Shown here piece after piece: positions 1-5,996 of a stretch of 9,829 nt of DNA (position 1 is its first letter; the number at the start of each line of letters is the position of its first letter). A program made the translations under genes and the position numbers. Location: contig QIAK01000109.1 in the NCBI GenBank assembly GCA_003225515.1, positions 5,037 to 14,865 of the forward strand, in the 5' to 3' direction. The DNA is from Acidobacteriota bacterium (lineage in GTDB: Bacteria; Acidobacteriota; Terriglobia; Terriglobales; Acidobacteriaceae). Under the pieces are notes generated by a model. It was not told the origin of the DNA. It did not search any database and saw only the letters and a program-made list of their open reading frames with translations.

Positions 1-665
1 TCCAGCAGCAGAAGCACAAACGGCAGGGTCACCACCATAGGCTTCGACGCCAAACCGCAGACCAGCATGCCGGCCACGGCAACATAGCGTTTCCAGCCGG
101 GCTTCAGCGCATACCAGCCGTAAGCTCCCAATGTCAGCAAGAAAAACATCGTGCTGAGCACGTTTTTACGTTCCGCCACCCATGCCACCGACTCCACATT
201 CAGCGGATGCAACGCGAACAATGCCGCTACAAAGAAACTTAAGCCTAATCTTCGCGTGGCTCGCCACAGCAGAAGCAACAACAGCGCCGCATTCAACGTA
301 TGCAGCAGAATGCTGCTGAGATGATGCCCAGCCGGATTAAGCCGGAACAATTGGCAATCGAGCGCATGAGACATCCACGTCAGCGGATGCCAGTTAGCTT
401 CGTCAGTGGAAGTGAGCGCCCATTTCACTGTGCTCCAGGTCAGGCCTGTCCGCACATGAGCATTTTCGTAGACGTAACGATCATCGTCATAGCTGATAAA
501 AGAAAAATGGTTCGCCTGGTTGTACAGCCCCAGCGTGAGCACGACCAGCAGCAGCGAGAGCACGAAGGCCCGCTTTTGGGGGGCGGCAAACAGTCCTCCC
601 GACGACAAAACGGTTTCTGGCTCTTTGGCTCTGACAGGTGCGGTAGACAACCGGGCATCCTCCAC
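1..665 (-). CDS. TMTC/GT-C-like multi-span membrane glycosyltransferase (5' part, runs off the left edge)
   Basis: Translating the minus strand from GTG at 665 gives 221 codons with no stop before the window edge. After a polar N-terminus of about 32 residues comes a hydrophobic helix (about 33-48), then a loop with YDDDRYV (59-65), a tryptophan-rich stretch with NWHPLTW (91-97) and SHALD (99-103), HHL (114-116), and further hydrophobic helices (about 117-133, 142-152, 169-186, 194-207, 210-221). HPLNVESVAWVAERK (153-167) and the GLASKPMVVTLPF stretch (204-216) are typical, as I recall them, of large bacterial proteins resembling eukaryotic TMTC O-mannosyltransferases, which usually end in TPR repeats. 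The acidic YDDD loop fits the catalytic loop of GT-C enzymes that use polyprenyl-phosphate sugars. Donor and acceptor cannot be read here, and the TPR part is outside the window. GTG 665 is the furthest upstream start after an in-frame TAA at 677-675; TTG at 650 or 608 is possible. It lies 109 bp after gcvPB, on the same strand. Confidence 0.78.
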   Translation of the reverse strand, partial: MEDARLSTAPVRAKEPETVLSSGGLFAAPQKRAFVLSLLLVVLTLGLYNQANHFSFISYDDDRYVYENAHVRTGLTWSTVKWALTSTDEANWHPLTWMSHALDCQLFRLNPAGHHLSSILLHTLNAALLLLLLWRATRRLGLSFFVAALFALHPLNVESVAWVAERKNVLSTMFFLLTLGAYGWYALKPGWKRYVAVAGMLVCGLASKPMVVTLPFVLLLL

Positions 666-673
666 TGCGGCTG

Positions 674-702
674 ATTATAGGCGGGCACGAAGCAGGCTCA
701 CG
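674..702 (-). promoter_or_regulatory. Candidate promoter for the TMTC-like gene
   Basis: A perfect TATAAT lies on the minus strand at 679-674. A weak -35 candidate, GTGAGC (3 of 6 consensus bases), lies 16 nt upstream at 701-696. A transcript would begin about 6-8 nt after the -10 box, at roughly 668-666, almost at the GTG proposed as start (665). That implies either a leaderless mRNA or a start further downstream. Read-through from gcvPB is also possible, since I see no U-tailed hairpin in the 109-bp spacer. Confidence 0.35.
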
Positions 703-774
703 AGTGGAATTAAACGGGAGTGGTACCGAAGTAACGGCCCTCATCGACTCCGCGTGCGGCAGAGACGCAGCAGT

Positions 775-2259
775 CTACTTCTCTGGGGGCGCAGCCGCAG
801 GCTTCCATCGTAAGACCGGTTTTCTCGCGGCCGCCGTTTCATCCAGCCGCGAAACCCGCGTGGAATGCGGCGCGGCGAGCACCATCTGCGGATCTTCTTC
901 AACCTCTTGCGCGATCGATTTCATCGCTTCGATGAACAGGTCCATCTCTTCCTTCGATTCGCTTTCCGTGGGCTCGATCATCAGCGCCCCCGGAACAATC
1001 AGCGGAAACGCCGTCGTATAAGGATGGAATCCGTAATCGATCAGCCGCTTCGCAATGTCCATCGTTCGCACGCCTTTGAATACGACTTCATGCATCGTCG
1101 GCGTGGAATAGGGCAGATCGTAAGTACCCTCGAGTCCCTTGCGAATGTAGTTCGCATTGAGCACTGCGTCTTCGGTGGTCTGCCGCAAACCGTCGGGACC
1201 ATTCGCCTGAATGTAAGCCAGAGCGCGCACAAACATCCCAAAATTGCCGTAAAATGCGCGCACGCGCCCCACCGATTGCGGACGGTTGTAGTCGAACCCG
1301 AGCGTGCCATCGGATTTCACGGTTAACGTCGGCGTGGGCAGAAATGGTTCCAGCACTTTCTTAATCGCCACCGGACCGGACCCCGGCCCGCCTCCGCCGT
1401 GCGGAGTCGAGAATGTCTTGTGCAAATTCAAGTGCATGACATCCACGCCAAAATCTCCGGGACGCACCTTGCCGACCAGCGCGTTCATATTGGCGCCGTC
1501 CATGTAGAGCAGTCCGCCCTTGGCATGCAGAATATCTGCGATCTTATGAATTTGTTGTTCGAACACGCCCAGGGTATTGGGATTGGTCAGCATCAAGGCC
1601 GCAACATCTTCGTTCATCTGTGCTTCGAGCGCGGCAATGTCGACCATCCCGCGAGCATCCGACTTCAGATTCTCGACCGCATAGTTGACCATCGCCGCCG
1701 TCGCAGGATTCGTTCCGTGGGCAGAGTCGGGAATCAGAATTTTCTTGCGCGCATTCCCTTTGGACTCGTGATAGGCACGCACCATCAGCAGACCGGTCAT
1801 CTCGCCATGCGCGCCGGCCGCGGGTTGCAGCGTAATCGCGTCCATGCCGGTGATCTCGATCAGCTGTTCGCTCAGCGTCTTGATAATGTGCAGTGCGCCT
1901 TGGGAAATTTTCTCCGGCTGATACGGATGACCGTTCGCGATTCCCTCCACGCGAGCAACGGCTTCGTTCACCCGCGGGTTGTATTTCATCGTGCACGACC
2001 CCAGCGGATACATTCCCAGGTCGATGGCATAGTTCCACGTGGAGAGCCGCGTGAAATGCCGGATGATTTCGATCTCACTCACTTCCGGCATTTCGCCAAG
2101 ATCTTTTCTTTCGGAGGCGCCGAGCATTTTCGCGGTGTCCACTTCCGGCACGTCGAGCGGCGGCAGTTTCCACGCCGCCTTCCCTGCGGAAGACTTCTCG
2201 AAAATTAATCCCTCGTTTTGGTTGACGTGGCGAGTCGCCTTGCGGGTCATGTGCTTCAT
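775..2259 (-). CDS. gcvPB: Glycine dehydrogenase (decarboxylating) subunit 2, P-protein beta
   Basis: This is the PLP-binding half of the two-subunit P-protein, which decarboxylates glycine and loads the aminomethyl group on lipoylated GcvH in the cytoplasm. The 494 residues match the usual length of about 480-500. YPLGSCTMKYNPR (84-96) is the family signature near the N-terminus, HGTNPATAAM (181-190) lies in the cofactor domain, MDGANMNA (253-260) carries the Asp expected to contact the pyridine ring, and LNLHKTFSTPHGGGGPGSGP (277-296) contains the expected Schiff-base lysine K281. The last 35 or so residues are a variable tail. The start ATG shares ATGA with the gcvPA stop, and GAGG (2270-2267) sits 7 nt upstream inside gcvPA, so translation should be coupled and the subunits made in equal amounts. 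M4 is a less likely alternative start. The stop is TAG at 777-775. Confidence 0.97.
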   Translation of the reverse strand: MKHMTRKATRHVNQNEGLIFEKSSAGKAAWKLPPLDVPEVDTAKMLGASERKDLGEMPEVSEIEIIRHFTRLSTWNYAIDLGMYPLGSCTMKYNPRVNEAVARVEGIANGHPYQPEKISQGALHIIKTLSEQLIEITGMDAITLQPAAGAHGEMTGLLMVRAYHESKGNARKKILIPDSAHGTNPATAAMVNYAVENLKSDARGMVDIAALEAQMNEDVAALMLTNPNTLGVFEQQIHKIADILHAKGGLLYMDGANMNALVGKVRPGDFGVDVMHLNLHKTFSTPHGGGGPGSGPVAIKKVLEPFLPTPTLTVKSDGTLGFDYNRPQSVGRVRAFYGNFGMFVRALAYIQANGPDGLRQTTEDAVLNANYIRKGLEGTYDLPYSTPTMHEVVFKGVRTMDIAKRLIDYGFHPYTTAFPLIVPGALMIEPTESESKEEMDLFIEAMKSIAQEVEEDPQMVLAAPHSTRVSRLDETAAARKPVLRWKPAAAPPEK

Positions 2260-3632
2260 CGCGCCACCTCTTCCACTTCTTCTTTGGCCGACCGCACCGA
2301 ACGTTCGCTCTCCGCCACCAAGCCCACGGCAGTGTCAATTGCAGAGCGGGTGGTCAACTCTGTGCAGCACCACAGCGCCGCATTCCCCAACTCGGGATAG
2401 AACTTCTTCAGCGGCAGACCTCCAACCATCTTGTGCCCCAGCAACCGGCCATTGATCGCGTACGGATCTTCGCTGGTCTGCACCACGAACTCGTTGAAGC
2501 GCGGCGCGCCTCCAAACAAAACTTTGCCGTGCTTGGCAAACTGTCCCGCGGCATACGCCGTCTTCGCCAGATTCTGTTTCGCCAATTCCTTCAGGCCAAC
2601 CTTGCCGTAGACAGTCATGAAGATATTGACCATCAGCGCTACCAGCGCCTGGTTGGTGCAGATGTTCGAAGTAGCCTTCTCACGACGGATGTGCTGTTCG
2701 CGAGTCGCCAGCGTCAGCACGAATCCGCGCTTGCCTTGCTTATCGACCGTTTGACCGACGAGTCTCCCCGGCATCTGGCGCACATATTTCTCGCGTGTGG
2801 CGATCACGCCGCAGTAGGGCCCGCCAAATCCCAGCGGCACGCCGAACGATTGCGCTTCCATAGCGATCACGTCGGCTTCCCGCGGAGGTTCCACAATCCC
2901 GAGTGAAACCGCTTCTGCGATCGAGACCACCAACATCGCACCATGCTTGTGCGCAATCTCGGCAATCGCGGCAGCGTCTTCAATCGTGCCGAAAAAGTTC
3001 GGCGACTGCACCAGCACGCACGCCGTCTCCGGCGTAATCGACTTCTCCAGCTCTTTCAGGTTCACTCGCCCATCGTCGCTATAACCCGTTATCGACAGCG
3101 GCATGCCCTGGTGCTTGGCGTACGTGGCCAGGACTTCGCGATACTCCGGATGCAGGCTGCGCGCGACTACCACCGATCTGCGTCCGGTCAGGCGCACCGC
3201 CATCATCACCCCTTCAGCCGCCGCGGTCGAACCGTCGTACATCGACGCGTTCGCCACTTCCATGCCGGTCAACTCGCAGATCATCGTCTGGAATTCGAAA
3301 ATCGACTGCAGCGTTCCCTGCGAGATCTCCGCCTGATACGGCGTATACGCAGTCAGAAACTCTCCGCGCGATATGAGCGAATCGATAATGACCGGACGGT
3401 AATGGAAATATGCTCCTGCCCCCAGAAAGCTGGTGTAGCCGTCGCCGTTCTCGCGCGAACGCTGGCGGAAGAAGTCGACAATTTCCGACTCCGCCATCTG
3501 GCGCGGGATTTTGAGGTCGCGACTCAGCCGGTACTCGGCAGGGATCGGCGCAAACAGTTCGTCAACCGAGCGCAGGCCCATTGCCTTCAGCATGGCTTCG
3601 CGATCGCTGGGAGATTTAGGTAAGTAGCGCAT
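2256..3632 (-). CDS. gcvPA: Glycine dehydrogenase (decarboxylating) subunit 1, P-protein alpha
   Basis: This is the second half of the split P-protein; the alpha and beta subunits form the decarboxylase dimer. The 458 residues are close to the family's usual 440-450. The N-terminus MRYLPKSPSDREAMLKAMG matches the family pattern of MRYLP followed by a DR-ML motif, which fixes the start. Other family blocks are FLGAGAYFHYRP (69-80), TAYTPYQAEISQGTLQ (95-110), ASMYDGSTAAAEG (129-141) and GQTVDKQGKRGFVLTLATRE (293-312), which leads into the HIRREKATSNICTNQAL block (314-330). The catalytic PLP lysine is in GcvPB, not here. The gene overlaps gcvPB by 4 nt (ATGA). There is no purine-rich Shine-Dalgarno ahead of the ATG; the bases just upstream are ATATAACTTCTT. 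It is separated from gcvH by 158 bp holding a terminator-like hairpin, so it may have its own promoter. Confidence 0.97.
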   Translation of the reverse strand: MRYLPKSPSDREAMLKAMGLRSVDELFAPIPAEYRLSRDLKIPRQMAESEIVDFFRQRSRENGDGYTSFLGAGAYFHYRPVIIDSLISRGEFLTAYTPYQAEISQGTLQSIFEFQTMICELTGMEVANASMYDGSTAAAEGVMMAVRLTGRRSVVVARSLHPEYREVLATYAKHQGMPLSITGYSDDGRVNLKELEKSITPETACVLVQSPNFFGTIEDAAAIAEIAHKHGAMLVVSIAEAVSLGIVEPPREADVIAMEAQSFGVPLGFGGPYCGVIATREKYVRQMPGRLVGQTVDKQGKRGFVLTLATREQHIRREKATSNICTNQALVALMVNIFMTVYGKVGLKELAKQNLAKTAYAAGQFAKHGKVLFGGAPRFNEFVVQTSEDPYAINGRLLGHKMVGGLPLKKFYPELGNAALWCCTELTTRSAIDTAVGLVAESERSVRSAKEEVEEVAR

Positions 3633-3662
3633 AAGAAGTTATATAGATGTGATTCGGAGTCA
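3633..3662 (-). promoter_or_regulatory. Candidate -10 region for gcvPA-gcvPB
   Basis: TATATA lies on the minus strand at 3645-3640, ending only 7 nt before the gcvPA ATG, with a poor -35 candidate TCCAAA (3 of 6) 17 nt upstream. If used, transcription would start about at the ATG, which would fit the missing Shine-Dalgarno and the terminator-like hairpin upstream. The evidence is base composition and position only; an AT-rich patch before a start codon is common by chance. Confidence 0.3.
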
Positions 3663-3701
3663 TTTGGATTGAAGCAGCACAGGATTCGATCGAGTCACGT
3701 G

Positions 3702-3784
3702 AAAAAAACGGCGTCGGACCTCTGACCTCGGACCTCTGCAAGAACTAGTTAAAAGTCGAAAGTCCGAGGTCCGAAGTCCGACGC
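3702..3784 (-). terminator. Intrinsic terminator or attenuator between gcvH and gcvPA
   Basis: A 25-bp inverted repeat (arms 3784-3760 and 3735-3711, 24-nt loop) is followed after two bases by seven T on the minus strand (3708-3702). The first base of the 5' arm is 6 nt past the gcvH stop. In minus-strand RNA only one position is unpaired (a G-A opposition); two of the three DNA-level mismatches become G-U wobbles. In plus-strand RNA those two would be C-A mismatches, so the fold favours the transcribed direction of the genes. It should end or reduce transcription after gcvT-gcvH. The stem is built from 7-nt repeats. A stem of 25 bp is long for an intrinsic terminator, so an RNase-processing or mRNA-stabilising hairpin is an alternative. 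Confidence 0.72.
3714..3781. repeat. Heptamer array in inverted orientation, gcvH-gcvPA spacer
   Basis: On the minus strand four in-phase 7-mers of consensus TCGGACY run from 3781 to 3754; the last, TTCGACT, is diverged. Three 7-mers of the opposite orientation, consensus AGGTCMG, run from 3734 to 3714. The two groups pair to make the hairpin described separately. The 24-nt loop between the arms contains an 8-bp palindrome, AACTAGTT, at 3743-3750. Confidence 0.7.
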
Positions 3785-3790
3785 ACGTTC

Positions 3791-4180
3791 TCAGTGTCCC
3801 GCCTCTTCCGCCACAAATTTCTCGTAGTCTGCGGAGGAGAGAAGATTGTCCACCTCGCCCGGATTCTTCAGCGTGACCTTCACTATCCACGAGCCGTGCG
3901 CATCTTTATTCACGTTCTCGGGCGAGGTAGCCAGCACCTCGTTCACTTCAGTCACGGTACCGCTCACCGGAGCAAACAGATCGGATACGGCCTTCACCGA
4001 CTCGACCGTCCCAAACGTCTTGCCCGCCGTAAGTTCCGCTCCTACCTTCGGCGCTTCGACGAAAACAATGTCCCCCAGCGATTGCTGAGCGTAGTCGGTG
4101 ATGCCAATTGTGCCCGAGCTTCCATTCACCTGGATCCACTCGTGCTCTTTGGTGTACTTGCGATCTGTCGGATAAGCCAT
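3791..4180 (-). CDS. gcvH: Glycine cleavage system H protein
   Basis: Small lipoyl carrier of the glycine cleavage complex; it shuttles the aminomethyl group from P-protein to T-protein and is reoxidised by L-protein. The 129 residues match the family length (about 125-131). The N-terminus YTKEHEWI (9-16) and GITDYAQQSLGDIVFVE (26-42) are family blocks. FGTVESVKAVSDLFAPVSG (56-74) holds the lipoyl lysine K63. NKDAHGSWIVKV (91-102) corresponds to the usual NxDPYGxGWxxKV region. The ATG at 4180 gives the expected N-terminus. AGGAG at 4197-4193 is 12 nt from the start, longer than usual; AGAAG at 4190-4186 is 5 nt away but weaker. It follows gcvT by 57 nt, and the terminator-like hairpin begins 6 nt after its TGA stop. 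Confidence 0.97.
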   Translation of the reverse strand: MAYPTDRKYTKEHEWIQVNGSSGTIGITDYAQQSLGDIVFVEAPKVGAELTAGKTFGTVESVKAVSDLFAPVSGTVTEVNEVLATSPENVNKDAHGSWIVKVTLKNPGEVDNLLSSADYEKFVAEEAGH

Positions 4181-4186
4181 AAAAGC

Positions 4187-4214
4187 TTCTAGCTCCTGGG
4201 TGCCAGCTTCCAGC
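4187..4214. repeat. Heptamer array in the gcvH leader
   Basis: Four contiguous 7-nt units read on the plus strand as TTCTAGC (4187-4193), a diverged TCCTGGG (4194-4200), TGCCAGC (4201-4207) and TTCCAGC (4208-4214), consensus about TTCYAGC. On the coding (minus) strand the junction of two units creates AGGAG at 4197-4193, the only good Shine-Dalgarno-like string before gcvH. It occupies half of the gcvT-gcvH spacer. Confidence 0.55.
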
Positions 4215-4237
4215 GAATAATTTCTGCGTCTCTGTGG

Positions 4238-5392
4238 TTAAACCTGTTTCTTCGGCCTTTTATAGAACGGAGTTGGAACCACCACCGCTCCCACACCCGC
4301 GCCGCGAATCTCGACCTTTACCGCCGTGCCCACCGCGGCCAACTCCACCGGCACGTAGGCGAGCGCAATATTTTTCTTCAGGAACGGCGCGGGAGATCCG
4401 CTGGTCACGTATCCAATTTCGCGGCCGTTTACATCGAGCACTTTGTATCCATCGCGCGCGATGCCGCGTTCCGTCATCTCCAGCCCTACTAACGACCGTT
4501 TTATACCGGCAGCCTTCGCCTTCTCGAGCCCAGCGCGCCCCACGAACTCGGGCTTCTCCATCTTGCAGAAGCGATCCACTCCGGCTTCCCAGACATTTAT
4601 CGTATCGGAAATTTCGTGACCATAGAGTGGAAGCTTGCCTTCCAGGCGCAAGGTGTTGCGCGATCCCAGTCCGCAGGGAACCACGCCGAACTCCTTGCCC
4701 GCCGCCAGAATTTCATTCCACACCCGCGCGCTGGTCGGCTCGTCGGCAGGAACATAAACCTCAAAGCCGTCTTCGGCTGTGTAACCGGTGCGGCCCATCA
4801 GAATATTTTTAATCCCGCACAGTTCTCCGCGCGTGACCCAGTAGAACTTCACCGCGCTCAAATCGGCGTCGGTCAGTTTCTGCAGCAGGTTCACACCCTT
4901 CGGTCCCTGAATCGCAATCTGCGTAAAATCGTCCGACAGATTCTCCACGGCGCAATCGAACTGGCGCGTGTTGTCGCGGACCCAGTTGAAATCCTTCTCC
5001 CGCGTCCCGGCATTGATCACCAGCAGATATTCCGTCTCGCCCAGGCGATGAACGATCACATCATCGACAAAGGTCCCTTGAGGATAAAGCAACGCCGAAT
5101 ACTGAGCCTGTCCCACGCCCAGCCGCGAAGCATCGTTCATGGAAATGTGCTGCACCGCGGCCAGCGCCTGCGGCCCCGCCAGACGAATGTCGCCCATATG
5201 GCTGACGTCGAAAATCCCCACGCCGGTGCGCACCGCCATATGTTCGCTGATGATTCCGCCGCCAATCGAGGCGGGATATTCCACGGGCATGTCCCACCCA
5301 TTGAAGTCGACCATCTTCGCGCCCATCTGGCGATGGACGGGGTTCAGCGCCGTCTTGCGAACGGCGGGGGTCGTCGTCTCCACGCTGGACAA
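4238..5392 (-). CDS. gcvT: Aminomethyltransferase, glycine cleavage T protein
   Basis: It moves the methylene carbon from aminomethyl-lipoyl-GcvH to tetrahydrofolate, giving 5,10-methylene-THF and ammonia. The 384 residues fit the family (about 360-375) plus a short N-terminal extension. Visible blocks are VDFNGWDMPVEYP (28-40), GIFDVSHMG (59-67), the VDDVIV stretch (109-114) with the conserved acidic pair D110/D111 expected in the folate/catalytic site, GRTGYTAEDGFEVYVP (200-215), GLGSRNTLRLEGKLPLYGHE (241-260), and a C-terminal barrel ending in TPFYKRPKK. The family usually has R-D where this protein has R245-N246. The start is TTG at 5392, with GAGG (5401-5398) 5 nt upstream; a GTG at 5383 is the alternative but its spacing is 14 nt. 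It is the first gene of the gcv set. I found no glycine riboswitch upstream. Confidence 0.96.
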   Translation of the reverse strand: MSSVETTTPAVRKTALNPVHRQMGAKMVDFNGWDMPVEYPASIGGGIISEHMAVRTGVGIFDVSHMGDIRLAGPQALAAVQHISMNDASRLGVGQAQYSALLYPQGTFVDDVIVHRLGETEYLLVINAGTREKDFNWVRDNTRQFDCAVENLSDDFTQIAIQGPKGVNLLQKLTDADLSAVKFYWVTRGELCGIKNILMGRTGYTAEDGFEVYVPADEPTSARVWNEILAAGKEFGVVPCGLGSRNTLRLEGKLPLYGHEISDTINVWEAGVDRFCKMEKPEFVGRAGLEKAKAAGIKRSLVGLEMTERGIARDGYKVLDVNGREIGYVTSGSPAPFLKKNIALAYVPVELAAVGTAVKVEIRGAGVGAVVVPTPFYKRPKKQV

Positions 5393-5481
5393 AGAAGCCT
5401 CAATCAGAACAGGGGCGGGCCTGCTGGATGGTGTGACTGTTTACCGTTTTTCGGCGGGTCAAACGCGGAAACGATAACGGA
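5393..5481. other. Spacer upstream of gcvT, no recognised element
   Basis: This 89-bp gap separates the small membrane protein gene from gcvT. It holds the GAGG ribosome site for the TTG start. A TTGACC string at about 5440 on the minus strand has no suitable -10 box 16-18 nt downstream, so I do not call a promoter. No hairpin with a T tract and no glycine aptamer core was seen. Confidence 0.4.
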
Positions 5482-5754
5482 TCAATTGGACACTTGTTCG
5501 GACTTCGATCTGGCGCTTCTCGGCTTGCGAAGAACTGTCCACGTCAGCACAACAGATACGAAAACGGAAGCAACAAAACCCAGGCCGGCGCAACCGATAA
5601 TGAGAAAGCCATCTCCGGGTGATCCGTGGCTCCCATTCGCAACAAAATTTGGATCTGGCCGAACCGCAAAAGCGCCGACCATAAGGCCGAGTAAGATACC
5701 GAGCAGAGGTCCCAACACCAAAATAGCCGCAGCTTTTGCGATTTTCATGTCCAT
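5482..5754 (-). CDS. Small two-helix membrane protein, unknown function
   Basis: This 90-residue protein has two predicted membrane helices (about 7-29, rich in G/L/A, and 50-74) joined by a short polar loop with several glycines and prolines (32-49), and a basic C-terminal tail (RKPRSARSK, 76-84). I do not recognise the family. The frame stays open upstream to 5871, but those extra 39 codons look non-coding, whereas ATG 5754 has GGAAAGG 5 nt upstream; ATG 5748 two codons later, with TAAGG 6 nt upstream, is equally good. The helix-loop-helix layout and positive tail suggest an inner-membrane hairpin with both ends inside, which is inference. It sits between ftsI and gcvT on the same strand, with 242-bp and 89-bp spacers, so its link to either neighbour is unclear. 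Confidence 0.6.
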   Translation of the reverse strand: MDMKIAKAAAILVLGPLLGILLGLMVGAFAVRPDPNFVANGSHGSPGDGFLIIGCAGLGFVASVFVSVVLTWTVLRKPRSARSKSEQVSN

Positions 5755-5996
5755 CCTTACCTTTCCGGCATGAATAGTCTCACGAAACCAAATCCCGGGG
5801 AAATGGACTTCACGCAGATGAATCGAAAATTTGGGATGATTAGTTGTTCTAGAGGCTTCTGAAGAAGCCAACGTTTAAGAGGAGCACGCGTCGCGAAACC
5901 GTGGCCGATAAGCGGGATCGTACACTGCAGAGTCAGCTTGCGAAGGGAGTTTATGAAGGAGCACGCCGATACATTCCGGGCGCTGGCGAAGTAACC
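5755..5996. other. Spacer between ftsI and the small membrane protein gene
   Basis: These 242 bases carry no gene I can support. The only structure found is a 6-bp hairpin, GGCTTC and GAAGCC with a 4-nt loop (5854-5869), with no T run on either side. The plus-strand frame running from here into ftsI is a shadow of ftsI. There are no heptamer repeats here, unlike the other larger spacers. Confidence 0.45.

Noticed and set aside
487..744. Minus-strand frames of 82-85 aa near the left end
   Set aside because: They overlap the TMTC-like reading frame in other phases; only that frame gives recognisable motifs and stays open to the window edge.
1399..2208. 269-aa plus-strand open frame opposite gcvPB
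   Set aside because: Antisense to well-supported gcvPB, no motif, no ribosome site of note.
5440..5446. TTGACC as a -35 box for gcvT
   Set aside because: No plausible -10 hexamer at 16-18 nt; TAAACA is only 13 nt away.
4616..5773. 385-aa plus-strand open frame opposite gcvT
   Set aside because: It is antisense to a certain gcvT gene, its translation shows no recognisable domain, and long antisense frames are expected in GC-rich coding DNA.
5854..5869. Terminator after ftsI
   Set aside because: The 6-bp stem lies about 130 bases past the stop and has no T tract.
5755..5871. N-terminal extension of the small membrane protein (start at 5871)
   Set aside because: The added 39 residues look non-coding and there are much better ribosome sites at 5754/5748.
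5393..5996. Glycine riboswitch upstream of gcvT
   Set aside because: Expected on biological grounds, but I could find neither the paired aptamer cores nor a following terminator stem in the gaps upstream of gcvT or the small gene.
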